Assembly (NCBI GenBank): GCA_020249505.1
Contig: JADCFN010000019.1
Coordinates: 1 to 51,576 of the forward strand
From: Roseomonas sp.
GTDB taxonomy: Bacteria; Pseudomonadota; Alphaproteobacteria; Acetobacterales; Acetobacteraceae
Direction: 5' to 3'
DNA: 51,576 bases
Below, piece by piece: positions 17,860-25,697 of the stretch; the stretch's first letter is position 1, and each line of letters opens with the position of its first letter. The translations under genes were made by a program, and so were the position numbers. The notes beneath the pieces were generated by a model that saw only the letters and a program-made list of their open reading frames with translations, did no database searches and had not been told where the DNA came from.

Positions 17860-19215
17860 TCAAGTGCGGCGCAGCGGCAGCACTACCTCCACGCGAAGCC
17901 CGCCAAGCGCGCTATCGGCCAATTCAACCTCACCACCATAGGCAAGGGCGATGTCGCGCGCCATGGCAAGGCCAAGGCCTGTGCCGCTTTTGTCGCTATT
18001 GAGCTGCACGCCGCGGGTCAATGCCGCACGACGATCCTGCGGCGGAATGCCAGGCCCATCATCTTCCACCGAAAGCCGCACAACCCCTTGCGCCAGATGC
18101 AGGCCAATGCCGATCCTGCCGGAGGCCCATTTCGTTGCATTATCAAGCAGCACGCCCAGCAATTCGACAAAATCGCCTTCCTCAATCTCCGCCGTCACGT
18201 CCTGCGGAATATCCTGCTGCCAGGTCAGGGTTTCGCCACGGCTGGTGCGCGCAAAAGCGCGCGCGACACGTTCAATGACCAGGCGCAGCGCCAGCGGTGC
18301 CCCACGGGCTTTCGGGCCTTCGATGTAGGCGCGGGCCAATTCGCGGGCCATGCGCTGTTCAATGCTGGTTGAAATGGCTTCCAGCGCTTGCGCCATTTCG
18401 TCATCACCACGATCACGCAATTCCCTGATGCGCGCATTCAGCAAGGCCAGCGCGGTGCGCAGCCCATGCGCCAGATCGGCGGTGCGTTCCCGCGCCAATC
18501 GCGCGCCGCGGCGCTGTTCATCCAATAGCGCATCGAAGCGGTTCGCCAATGCCTGCAATTCGCTTGGCAGCGCCCCGCCAATCCCTTCCCGCTTGCCTTC
18601 AGCCAATTCCTGCAAGGCGCGCCTGGCACGCGCGATCGGGCCCAGCGCAAGGCCGCCCTGCAAGGTAAAGGCAAGCAACATGCCCGCCCCGATCAGCCCC
18701 AGCAGCGGCAGCAGATCAAGCAGAAAGGCGCGATTGGCCGCTTCCAGCAGCTTGCGGTCCACGGCCACCGCCACACGGTAGCTCGCTGCCGGCTCGCTCG
18801 GGTCCTCAATGCGGCGCTCAAGCACAATCAGCTTGGTGCCTTCAGGCCCGAACACGATGTGGCGATGACGCTCACCAAGCGGCAGGCGATCATGCTCGAG
18901 CGGGAAGCTGGCACCAGCGAGCGAGGGGGAGCGCAGTATCCCCCCGGTGCGGTCATTCCTGACTTGCCAATACAGCCCCGAAAGCGGTTCCTGAAAGCGC
19001 GGATCAGCCAAGGGCTGCACACTGAGCGTCGCAACGCCATTATCCAGCACAAGGCTGCGCGCCAGGAAGCGCAAATCGGCATCCAATTCCGCCAAGACTT
19101 CCCTTTCATTATGGCGTTCGAACATGCCCTGCACTGCCATGCCGATCGCCCCGATCACGATCAGCACCGTGGCAATACCCACAATGGCAAAACGCGCGCG
19201 GACGGAATTCGTCAC
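17860..19215 (-). CDS. Sensor histidine kinase (PhoQ/EnvZ-like) of an OmpR-type system
   Basis: 451 aa. TM1 is at about 9-29 and TM2 at about 165-187; between them is a periplasmic sensor domain of about 135 residues. A HAMP-like linker leads to the H-box RTADLAHGLRTALALL with phospho-accepting His; the usual Pro after LRT is Ala. The catalytic domain shows the N-box LLDNATKWA, G1 DDGPGIP and G2 GTGLGLAMARDIA. Start GTG 19215 overlaps the regulator stop by 4 nt (GTGA), so regulator and kinase are translationally coupled. Signal unknown; PhoPQ-like systems sense divalent cations, envelope stress or phosphate. Confidence 0.93.
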   Translation of the reverse strand: MTNSVRARFAIVGIATVLIVIGAIGMAVQGMFERHNEREVLAELDADLRFLARSLVLDNGVATLSVQPLADPRFQEPLSGLYWQVRNDRTGGILRSPSLAGASFPLEHDRLPLGERHRHIVFGPEGTKLIVLERRIEDPSEPAASYRVAVAVDRKLLEAANRAFLLDLLPLLGLIGAGMLLAFTLQGGLALGPIARARRALQELAEGKREGIGGALPSELQALANRFDALLDEQRRGARLARERTADLAHGLRTALALLNARIRELRDRGDDEMAQALEAISTSIEQRMARELARAYIEGPKARGAPLALRLVIERVARAFARTSRGETLTWQQDIPQDVTAEIEEGDFVELLGVLLDNATKWASGRIGIGLHLAQGVVRLSVEDDGPGIPPQDRRAALTRGVQLNSDKSGTGLGLAMARDIALAYGGEVELADSALGGLRVEVVLPLRRT

Positions 19216-19874
19216 GCATCACCGCCAATCACATAGCCATGGCCGCGCCGAGTGCGAATGGTATCCGGCCCGATCTTGCGCCTGAGGCGTGCCATCAGCG
19301 CTTCAATCGCATTATCGCCGCGATCCGCTTCCCCGGCATAGAGATGTTCCGAAAGCTCCGTCTGATGAATGGTGCGCCCGGCATGATGCATCAAATAGGC
19401 AAGCAGCCGAAATTCCAGCAAAGTCAATTCAACCGGCACCCCTGCGCGTGAAAGCCGCCTTGCGCGCAGATCAAGCAGCAAATCCCCAATCACCAGGATG
19501 TTTTGGCTGCGCCCAGCAGCACGCCTCAGGATGGCGCGCAACCGCGCCAACAGCTCCTCCATGGCGAAGGGTTTTATGAGAAAATCATCGGCGCCGGCAT
19601 CTATCGCTTCCACGCGTGTGGTCCAGGTACTGCGCGCGGAAAGTACCAGGATCGGAAAGGCCACCCCTTCCGCGCGCCAGCGGCGGATCAGCGAAAGCCC
19701 ATCCATGCGCGGCAGGCCAAGATCAAGCACGGCAGCATCAAAGGCTTCAATGCCGCCACGCTGCCAGGCGGTGTCGCCATCGGCGGCATGTTCCGCGGCA
19801 AAGCCGGCCGATGCCAGCGCGCCCATCACATCCCGCGCGATCCCTGGCTCATCTTCAACCACCAAAATCCGCAT
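19212..19874 (-). CDS. OmpR/PhoB-family response regulator
   Basis: 220 aa. Receiver domain: acidic pocket VVEDEP, phospho-acceptor Asp in VLDLGLPRMDG (about residue 51), Thr/Ser-equivalent in VLSARST and Lys in LIKPF. C-terminal winged helix: VELTLLEFRLLAYLMHHAGR and NAIEALMARLRRKIGPDTIRTRRGHGYVI. It would control target promoters by binding tandem half-sites once phosphorylated by the kinase encoded directly downstream. A Pho-box-like tandem repeat lies 42-60 nt upstream of its ATG, suggesting autoregulation. A GGAG sequence (CCAGGAGAATC on the minus strand) serves as ribosome-binding site. Confidence 0.95.
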   Translation of the reverse strand: MRILVVEDEPGIARDVMGALASAGFAAEHAADGDTAWQRGGIEAFDAAVLDLGLPRMDGLSLIRRWRAEGVAFPILVLSARSTWTTRVEAIDAGADDFLIKPFAMEELLARLRAILRRAAGRSQNILVIGDLLLDLRARRLSRAGVPVELTLLEFRLLAYLMHHAGRTIHQTELSEHLYAGEADRGDNAIEALMARLRRKIGPDTIRTRRGHGYVIGGDA

Positions 19875-19915
19875 CGCGGCCCGATTCTCCTGGAGCCTAG
19901 AAAATAGTCCCCGAT

Positions 19916-19934
19916 AGCTGACATCAAGCTGACA
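19916..19934 (-). promoter_or_regulatory. Pho-box-like tandem repeat upstream of the response-regulator gene
   Basis: On the minus strand the site reads TGTCAGCT twice with an exact 11-nt period, preceded by C and A respectively, i.e. close to the CTGTCA-N5-CTGTCA plan of PhoB boxes. A third half-site in inverted orientation (GTCAGC, 19941-19946 on the plus strand) faces it. An A/T-rich TATTTT about 10-20 nt downstream could serve as -10. This is the expected architecture for OmpR/PhoB-family autoregulation. Confidence 0.55.
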
Positions 19935-19994
19935 GGCCCCGTCAGCCTGCCGAAGCCCTGCCTAGGCTAACCAGCCCCCGTCAAGGAGGCTTCC

Positions 19995-21023
19995 ATGCAG
20001 ATCGGGCAGCGTTTTTCGGCTGATCCTTGCGGCCTATGCGGCGGCTTGGAGAGTGAGGTGCTGGCAACACGTGGCCGCGGGCATCAGCCGCTGAAAACGG
20101 CTATTTGCTGCGGCTGCGGCCTGGTCAGCCATCATCCGCTGCCAAGTGCCGCAGAAATCGCCGATTTCTACGCCAAGGATTACCGCGTGGCGTATAAGGG
20201 CGGCTTTGAGCCGAAGCGCAAGCATTCACTGCGCGCCTTGCGCGGCGCCATGTCTCGCGCTGGAAGGCTCATGCCCTTCCTGCATGGTGGCGCGCGCATT
20301 CTGGATATTGGCGCTTCTTCGGGCGAATTCGTTTATGTCATGGCACGCAGCGGCTTTGACGCGCGCGGCATAGAACCAAACGAAGCCTATGCGGATTTCG
20401 CGCGGCGGAGCTACGGCGTTGCCATGCAAACCGGCGGCTTCGAACAGGCGGCACCGGCTGAAGCAAGCCTTCATCTGGTGACCATGAACCATGTGCTGGA
20501 ACATGTGGCCGATCCCTGGCAGGCGCTGCGGCGCATTCATGCCTGGCTTGCCGAAGATGGCGTATTGTTTCTTGAGGTGCCCAATCTTTCCGCTACCCAT
20601 AAGCAGGTGGGGAATATCTTTCACCGGGCGCATATCTGGAATTTCACCCCGGAGACGCTGTTGCTGCTGGCATGGCAATGCGGCTTTGTGCCGATGGAGC
20701 ATGAGGATACGCGCCATACCTCCGTGGTCCTGCGCAAGCGCCGCGATGGCGATACCGCCCCTATCGGTGCCGGGCCCGAATTGGCGGAACGTCTGGTGCA
20801 GCACATGGCGACCGAAGCTCAGCCGATTGCCTATTTCGTCTCGGGGAGGCCGTTTACGCGCCGTTGGGCAAGGCTGCGTCGGAATATCGGCGAATGGCTG
20901 ATCTGCCGGCGCCACGCGTCGGTGCGCGATATGGCGGATGCGCTGCTGACATCCGCGCCCGCGCCAGGGCTTCGTGTGATGCATCAGGACAGGGCCACAC
21001 CCGTCAGCAGTCTGGCAGGCTGA
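19995..21023 (+). CDS. Class I SAM-dependent methyltransferase with N-terminal zinc motif
   Basis: 342 aa, AAGGAGG ribosome-binding site 7 nt before ATG 19995. The N-terminus carries two Cys pairs (CGLCGG at about 12-17 and CCGCG at about 37-41), as in sugar C-methyltransferase-type zinc-binding domains. The Rossmann core has motif I ILDIGASSGEFVYVMA, acidic post-II GIEPNEAY, and motif IV VTMNHVLEHVADPWQALR. The C-terminal half has HIWNFTPETLLLLAWQCGF, common in methyltransferases acting on nucleotide sugars or other glycan precursors. Substrate unknown; no sugar-nucleotide operon is adjacent. It is divergent from the two-component genes. Confidence 0.85.
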   Translation: MQIGQRFSADPCGLCGGLESEVLATRGRGHQPLKTAICCGCGLVSHHPLPSAAEIADFYAKDYRVAYKGGFEPKRKHSLRALRGAMSRAGRLMPFLHGGARILDIGASSGEFVYVMARSGFDARGIEPNEAYADFARRSYGVAMQTGGFEQAAPAEASLHLVTMNHVLEHVADPWQALRRIHAWLAEDGVLFLEVPNLSATHKQVGNIFHRAHIWNFTPETLLLLAWQCGFVPMEHEDTRHTSVVLRKRRDGDTAPIGAGPELAERLVQHMATEAQPIAYFVSGRPFTRRWARLRRNIGEWLICRRHASVRDMADALLTSAPAPGLRVMHQDRATPVSSLAG

Positions 21024-21048
21024 GGGATAGGCGCGGGGAAGCGCCGGT

Positions 21049-21816
21049 CTACTCCGGCTTATCCGTGCCAGACCCTGAACCGGGTGCCACAAAGCGCCGA
21101 CTATCCATGGTGATGCTCACCGGGCGGCCCTCGCGGCAATTGCTCATGCAGGCATTGTTTTCGGTATCGGGCCGCCCTTCCAGTACAAAGCCATCGCGAT
21201 TGGGCATGGCAAGCTTGGGTAGGCTTGTTGCATCCATCTTGTCGTCTTCACCAATCAGCTCATTCAGGTATAGCACATAGGCGGTGATGGCGTAGTATTC
21301 GTCGTTTGATAGGCTCTGCGGCGCGGCATAGGGCATGGCGCGGCGGATGTAATCAAAGACGCTCGGCGCATGCTGCCAGAAGGAACCGATGCTGCGCTTT
21401 GGCTGATCAGATCGCAGGCTGCCGCGCCCGCCCATCAGCGCGGGCCAACGTTCCAGCCCTTCACCGAAATCGCCGTGGCATCCAGCGCAATGCGTGACGT
21501 AAAGCTCCTCGCCTTCTTTCGCGGTGCCGCTGCCGGGCGGCAGGTTATGGCCATCACCGCGCACGGCGATATCCCAGCCGGCGATTTCTGCCGTTGTTGC
21601 GGCGCGGCCGATGCCTGGGATGGGTGCCGTAAGCGCTGCCGTACTGGCGGGCCAAGCGATATCGGCGCGCGTTCTCTCGCCCGGAGGCGCAGTGAAGGGG
21701 CGATAAATATCGCTGATGGCCGCTGAAGAATTTGGCGCCTGCTGCGCCTGCACAAGCCCAGCAATCAGCATGACGGCAGCAGTGTATCCCGCAACCTTAA
21801 GCATCAATCTGGACAT
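21049..21816 (-). CDS. soxD: SoxD-like c-type cytochrome (sulfane/sulfite dehydrogenase electron carrier)
   Basis: 255 aa. Signal peptide (VAGYTAAVMLIAGLVQAQ) targets the periplasm. One covalent haem site is seen, CAGCH at about residue 111. A C-terminal extension with NNACMSNCREG is characteristic of SoxD. Canonical SoxD is longer and often dihaem; this is the shorter one-haem form. It would take electrons from SoxC and pass them to a small cytochrome c during oxidation of SoxY-bound sulfane sulfur. The start overlaps the 3' end of soxC by 20 nt, supporting co-translation. Assignment rests on this neighbour and the C-terminal motif. Confidence 0.88.
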   Translation of the reverse strand: MSRLMLKVAGYTAAVMLIAGLVQAQQAPNSSAAISDIYRPFTAPPGERTRADIAWPASTAALTAPIPGIGRAATTAEIAGWDIAVRGDGHNLPPGSGTAKEGEELYVTHCAGCHGDFGEGLERWPALMGGRGSLRSDQPKRSIGSFWQHAPSVFDYIRRAMPYAAPQSLSNDEYYAITAYVLYLNELIGEDDKMDATSLPKLAMPNRDGFVLEGRPDTENNACMSNCREGRPVSITMDSRRFVAPGSGSGTDKPE

Positions 21817-23077
21817 TCACCACCGTCCCGTCGCGGTCAACCAGCCAGGTATGGATGCTGTTCTTGTGATAAATGCTCTCCACGCCGCGCGCGCGTCGTA
21901 GCGCCGTGATGGTGGGCTGCACGCGCCCGGTTTCATCCATGGCGCGGCTTTGCAAATAAGCGGTCTGGCCTTCGGCCCATTCCCAGGGGATGCGAAACCG
22001 TGTCAGCGCCTTGGGCAGCACGGGGTCCTGTAAGGTCGCACTCCGCCAATTATCGCCGCCATCCACACTCACATCCACGCGCGTGATGCGCCCGGCGCCA
22101 GACCAGGCAAGGCCAGAGATTTCGACAAAGCCTGGGCGCCCACGCAGCGGCTTTTCCGGGCAGGGCGCGGTGATGACCGAACTCACCTCATTCACAAAGG
22201 TGAATTGGCGGGCGAGGCCATCGGGCATCAAATCCGTATAGGTGCGCGTTTCCCAACGCGTGAACCAAGGCCGATCACCGATTTCGATGCGGCGCAGCCA
22301 TTTGATCCACATATTGCCTTCATAGCCAGGCAGCACCAGCCGGACCGGATAGCCCTGCTGTGGGCGCACCGCTTCGCCGTTCTGGCCAAAAGCGATGATC
22401 GCATCATCCAGCGCCTTGGATAGCGGGATGGACCGCGCCAGATGCGCCGCATCCGATGCTTCCGCCAATAGCCAGGAAGCTCCGGCGCGCAAGCCGGTTT
22501 GTGCGAGCAATAGCTTCAAAGGCACGCCGGTCCATTCCGAACAGGAAAGCATGCCATGGGTGAATTGCACGCCAGACATTTGCGCGCCGCGCCATTCCAT
22601 GCCGCCATTGGCCGGGCATTCGATGAAATGAATGCGAGAGACCGATGGCAGGCGCTTCAGATCTTCCAGCGTGAAAATCAGCGGGCGTTCCACCATGCCA
22701 TGGATCATCAGCCGATAATCCACAGGGTCCACATCCGGCACGCCGCCATGATGGCGTTCGAAATGCAGCCCGGATGGCGTGATGATGCCATGCATATCAG
22801 CAAGCGGCGTGAAGGAAACTGATGAGACCCGATCCGGCGTCAGCCATGGCACATAGCGGCGCACCGCGGTTTCATGCCGGCTGCGCGTACCATAGGTTTC
22901 CTCGATCACGCCGGGGCCAAGGCTGCGCGACCATTCCGGCAGATTGGGCGGTTGGTTTTCCGCATTGCCAGCCGCCTGCGCGATGCCGCCCGCAGTCGCC
23001 AGGCTGGCCGCACCCGCACCAGCGGCGCGCAATAGGCCGCGCCGGGAGGATGATTTCGGGTCTTTTCCAAGCCTCAT
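21797..23077 (-). CDS. soxC: Sulfane dehydrogenase, molybdopterin subunit SoxC
   Basis: 426 aa. Twin-arginine leader (SSRRGLLRAAGAG) for folded export with its molybdenum cofactor. Family features: GIITPSGLHFERHHGGVPDV, the Mo-coordinating Cys region HFIECPANGGMEWRG, THGMLSCSEWTGVPLK, QNGEAVRPQQGYPVRLVLPG, and the C-terminal Ig-like dimerisation domain starting near VEISGLAWSGAGRI. With SoxD it forms Sox(CD)2, which removes six electrons from the sulfane sulfur on SoxY, allowing full thiosulfate oxidation to sulfate without stored sulfur globules (family knowledge). It is 86 nt downstream of the flavocytochrome gene. Confidence 0.95.
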   Translation of the reverse strand: MRLGKDPKSSSRRGLLRAAGAGAASLATAGGIAQAAGNAENQPPNLPEWSRSLGPGVIEETYGTRSRHETAVRRYVPWLTPDRVSSVSFTPLADMHGIITPSGLHFERHHGGVPDVDPVDYRLMIHGMVERPLIFTLEDLKRLPSVSRIHFIECPANGGMEWRGAQMSGVQFTHGMLSCSEWTGVPLKLLLAQTGLRAGASWLLAEASDAAHLARSIPLSKALDDAIIAFGQNGEAVRPQQGYPVRLVLPGYEGNMWIKWLRRIEIGDRPWFTRWETRTYTDLMPDGLARQFTFVNEVSSVITAPCPEKPLRGRPGFVEISGLAWSGAGRITRVDVSVDGGDNWRSATLQDPVLPKALTRFRIPWEWAEGQTAYLQSRAMDETGRVQPTITALRRARGVESIYHKNSIHTWLVDRDGTVVNVQIDA

Positions 23078-23117
23078 GATGGTCTCCCTGGCAGAGAGCT
23101 TCTCATCGCCAACTGGC

Positions 23118-23144
23118 CCCTGACCATCGCTTGGATGGTCAGGG
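23118..23144. repeat. Perfect hairpin between fccB and soxC
   Basis: CCCTGACCATC (23118-23128) and GATGGTCAGGG (23134-23144) make an 11-bp perfect stem with a 5-nt loop. TTTT follows only on the plus strand, so as an intrinsic terminator it would act on antisense transcripts. On the minus-strand sox message it lies 20 nt after the fccB stop and could act as a processing or stability element. Confidence 0.6.
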
Positions 23145-23163
23145 TTTTGCCCCTTGCCCGATC

Positions 23164-24456
23164 TCAGCCGAACATCTCACCCGTGATGCTGTAGTACCAT
23201 CCATCGGCATAAAGCGCTTCAAGCTGACGATGTTCGCGCCGGCGCTCTGCGGTCAGTGCTGCATTGCGCGGGCTGACGCCGCCTGAACCTTCAACCTCGG
23301 CAAAGCCATTGGCGCCGGGGCGGAAGACGCCGACAATGGAAATGCCGTAATCAGGCCCGACATGGCTGTAGCAGGTATTGAAGAAGGTCGCGGATGGCGG
23401 AGCGCGCCCCGCCAGCGATGCCGCGATGCAGGCCACCGCATGCTTGGCATGCGATGACGCGACAAAGCCCGATTTCGGCATGGGCGCGGCGATGGTCGCA
23501 TCGCCCAGTACATGGATGCCTTCCACCTGCGTGCTTTCGAGCGTTGCGGGCTTGATCGGGCACCAGCCGGATTGATTGGCAAGCCCCGCATCACGCGCGA
23601 TCTTCGCGGCCATTTGCGGCGGAATCACGTTGATGACATCGCCCTTCAGCTTTTCGCCGAATTCCGTTTCCACTTCCATGGCAGCGGCATTCACCCGCGT
23701 CACACGCCCATCACTGGAAGCGCCACGCCATTCGATGATGCCGGGGTAAAGCTCTGCCCAGGCATCCTGAAATAGCGGTTGCTTGGAAAAGCCGTTCTTC
23801 GCATCAAGCGCAATCAGCTTGCTGCGCGGCTTGGCGCGCTTCAGATAATCGGCGACCATGCTGATCCGCTCATAAGGGCCGGGCGGGCAGCGGAAGGGAT
23901 TGTCCGGGATCACCATCACAAACCTGCCGCCATCGGGCATGGCTTCAAGCTGGCGGCGCAGCAGGGAAATCGGTTGCAGCGATGGCACCCAGCCATGCGG
24001 CATGCGCTCACTCGCCGCTTCATCATAGCCTTCAATGGCACCCCACCTTAGGTCAATCCCAGGTGACATGATCAGCCGGTCATAAGGCACCTGCGCCCCA
24101 TCCGCGAGGCGCACCTGCTTCGCGCCGGCATCCACCGCGACCACGCTTTGATGCACCACACGCACCCCACGCGCGGCGAGTTTTTCATAGCCGAAGGTAA
24201 TGCTGTTCATATCCCGCCGCCCGGCGAGAACCAGATTGCCGTAAGGGCAGGTGGTGAAACTCCGGCTCCGTTCGATCAGCGTAATGTCAAGCGCGGGGAA
24301 ATTATCGCGCGCGAAACGCGCGGCGGAAGCGCCGCCAAAGCCACCGCCAATGATGACAACGCGCCCGGCGCCGGCCTGGGCATGGGCGATACGGGGTGCG
24401 GCAAGGGCTGCGGGCAGTGCGGCGGCGGCCAGGAAGGCGCGGCGGGAAAGGGCCAT
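23164..24456 (-). CDS. soxF: Flavocytochrome c sulfide dehydrogenase flavoprotein subunit (FccB/SoxF)
   Basis: 430 aa. Tat leader (LSRRAFLAAAALPAALAAP). FAD motif VVIIGGGFGGASAARFARDN. The redox-active Cys pair expected beside the flavin is visible: Cys in NPFRCPPGPYERISMV (about residue 180) and Cys in FFNTCYSHVGPDYGISIVG (about 355). ATIAAPMPKSGFVASSHAKH is the second conserved FAD contact. It oxidises sulfide (or SoxY-linked polysulfide) and passes electrons to the small cytochrome encoded 17 nt upstream in the same direction. Length is normal for FccB. Confidence 0.93.
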   Translation of the reverse strand: MALSRRAFLAAAALPAALAAPRIAHAQAGAGRVVIIGGGFGGASAARFARDNFPALDITLIERSRSFTTCPYGNLVLAGRRDMNSITFGYEKLAARGVRVVHQSVVAVDAGAKQVRLADGAQVPYDRLIMSPGIDLRWGAIEGYDEAASERMPHGWVPSLQPISLLRRQLEAMPDGGRFVMVIPDNPFRCPPGPYERISMVADYLKRAKPRSKLIALDAKNGFSKQPLFQDAWAELYPGIIEWRGASSDGRVTRVNAAAMEVETEFGEKLKGDVINVIPPQMAAKIARDAGLANQSGWCPIKPATLESTQVEGIHVLGDATIAAPMPKSGFVASSHAKHAVACIAASLAGRAPPSATFFNTCYSHVGPDYGISIVGVFRPGANGFAEVEGSGGVSPRNAALTAERRREHRQLEALYADGWYYSITGEMFG

Positions 24457-24473
24457 GATGTTTCTCCTCCGGC

Positions 24474-24767
24474 TTATTGCGGGCGCGCGTAATGCGCGGC
24501 CAAAAGCGCGATTTGTTCCGGCGTATAGCCGCGGCTGATGCGCCCCATGATCGTGGCGGGCCGTTCATTGGCACTGAAGGCGCGCATGAGCGCGACGAAT
24601 TCATCGCGGCTGTGATTGGCCTTGATGGAGGGGATACCATTCCCCCCCTGGCCGCTTACACCATGGCAGCCCTGGCAGCCACCGATCAGCAGGGCGGTAT
24701 CTGGCGCCTGCGCGACGGCCGACCCGCCCGAGAAAAGTAACAGGCACAGCGCGAACCTGATCTTCAT
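24474..24767 (-). CDS. Small c-type cytochrome, FccA/SoxE-like
   Basis: 97 aa. Signal peptide (IRFALCLLLFSGGSAVAQ), single haem site CQGCH at about residue 31, followed by GVSGQGGNGIPSI and an axial Met in ATIMGRISRGYTPEQI. This short one-haem form fits the cytochrome subunit of flavocytochrome c (SoxE) and is the first gene of the minus-strand run cytochrome-fccB-soxC-soxD, 17 nt before fccB. It would accept electrons from the FAD of SoxF in the periplasm. The symbol is withheld because several cytochrome c families look alike at this length. Confidence 0.88.
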   Translation of the reverse strand: MKIRFALCLLLFSGGSAVAQAPDTALLIGGCQGCHGVSGQGGNGIPSIKANHSRDEFVALMRAFSANERPATIMGRISRGYTPEQIALLAAHYARPQ

Positions 24768-24835
24768 GGTTTTGCGTCCCTCAAAAAGCCGCTTGCATGC
24801 GGGCTCTTCATTGATGATAAGGCGAGCCTAGCCAC

Positions 24836-24865
24836 CGGGTTTTCAGCGGTCAACAAGAAAACCCG
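24836..24865. promoter_or_regulatory. Perfect inverted repeat between divergent sox cytochrome genes
   Basis: CGGGTTTTC (24836-24844) and GAAAACCCG (24857-24865), 9 bp each arm with a 12-nt centre, lie midway between two divergent promoters. The arm centres are about 21 nt apart, two helical turns, as for a dimeric repressor operator. No regulator gene is in the window. It could instead be an RNA hairpin. Confidence 0.45.
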
Positions 24866-24909
24866 CAGTAATCCGGTTGGCTTGAATCCTTTGCCGGGAG
24901 AATAGGAAA

Positions 24910-25296
24910 ATGAAACTTCGTATCGCCATGCTTGCCGCACCCTTGCTGATGGCGCCAAGCCTTGCCTCGGCGCAGGACGCTGAGGCTGGGCAGCGCGTCT
25001 TCAACCAATGCCGTGCTTGCCACACGGTGGATCAAGGCGGGCGTAATGGCGTTGGCCCCAATCTTTATGGCGTTTTTGATCGCCGTGCGGGCGCTGTGGA
25101 AGGCTTTCGTTACTCTACCCCCATGCGTGGCAAGGCGGACGAAGGGCTAACGTGGAATGAGGCGAATCTGCGCGCCTATATCGCCAACCCGAAGGCGGTG
25201 GTGCCGGCCGGATCCATGGCCTTTGCCGGGCTGCGCAATGAACAGCAACTGAACGATCTGATCGCCTATCTGCGCCGCGCCACGGGCGCCAATTGA
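24910..25296 (+). CDS. Soluble cytochrome c (c2/c-550 type)
   Basis: 128 aa. Signal peptide ending in LASAQD. Class I cytochrome c: GQRVFNQCRACHTVDQGG (haem CRACH), GPNLYGVFDRRAGAVEGF, FRYSTPMRGK, and the axial Met in GSMAFAGLRNEQQLNDLIAYLR. It is the likely periplasmic electron shuttle from SoxCD or FccAB to a terminal oxidase. A TAGGAA ribosome-binding site precedes the ATG. Its stop shares one base with the start of the thioredoxin-like gene (TGATG). Confidence 0.92.
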   Translation: MKLRIAMLAAPLLMAPSLASAQDAEAGQRVFNQCRACHTVDQGGRNGVGPNLYGVFDRRAGAVEGFRYSTPMRGKADEGLTWNEANLRAYIANPKAVVPAGSMAFAGLRNEQQLNDLIAYLRRATGAN

Positions 25297-25658
25297 TGCT
25301 TCGGCGCCGCACCGCGCTGTTACTGGGGGTTGCCACGCTCTTAGCCCGCCCGGCTGCGGCGCAGAATGCCACACTGGTTATGATGGATCGGCATGATTGC
25401 GTTTGGTGTCGTCGTTGGCTGGCTGAAGTCGGCGAAAGGGCCTGGAACCAATCTGATCTTGGGCGCCGCGCACCACTTAGGCGCGTGGACACCACCCGCG
25501 GTCTGCCAGAGGATTTACGCCATATCCCGAATTGGCGGGTGACACCCACCTTCATCCTGATGGTCAATCAGCAGGAAATCGGGCGTTTCACCGGCTATGG
25601 GGGTGAGTTGTCCTTCTGGCAGAACGCGGAAATGCTGATGGCGCGCCTGCCAGCGTGA
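25296..25658 (+). CDS. SoxS-like periplasmic thioredoxin
   Basis: 120 aa from ATG 25296, overlapping the cytochrome stop by one base. Signal peptide RRRTALLLGVATLLARPAAAQ. A redox motif CVWC lies at about residue 35 in DRHDCVWCRRWLAEVG, and the thioredoxin cis-Pro is in NWRVTPTFILM. In Paracoccus-type clusters SoxS is a small periplasmic thioredoxin that keeps SoxY active by reducing its swinging-arm cysteine; position and size fit. Apart from the family-level comparison there is no direct evidence for its substrate. Confidence 0.8.
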   Translation: MLRRRTALLLGVATLLARPAAAQNATLVMMDRHDCVWCRRWLAEVGERAWNQSDLGRRAPLRRVDTTRGLPEDLRHIPNWRVTPTFILMVNQQEIGRFTGYGGELSFWQNAEMLMARLPA

Positions 25659-25697
25659 TGCCTGCTGGGCTGAATGCACTGAACCTAAGCCCGGATG

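Noticed and set aside
24474-25296. The two small cytochromes as SoxX or SoxA
   Set aside because: Neither has the dihaem layout or Cys-ligated haem region of SoxA, nor SoxX-specific features; FccA/SoxE-like and c2-type are better fits.
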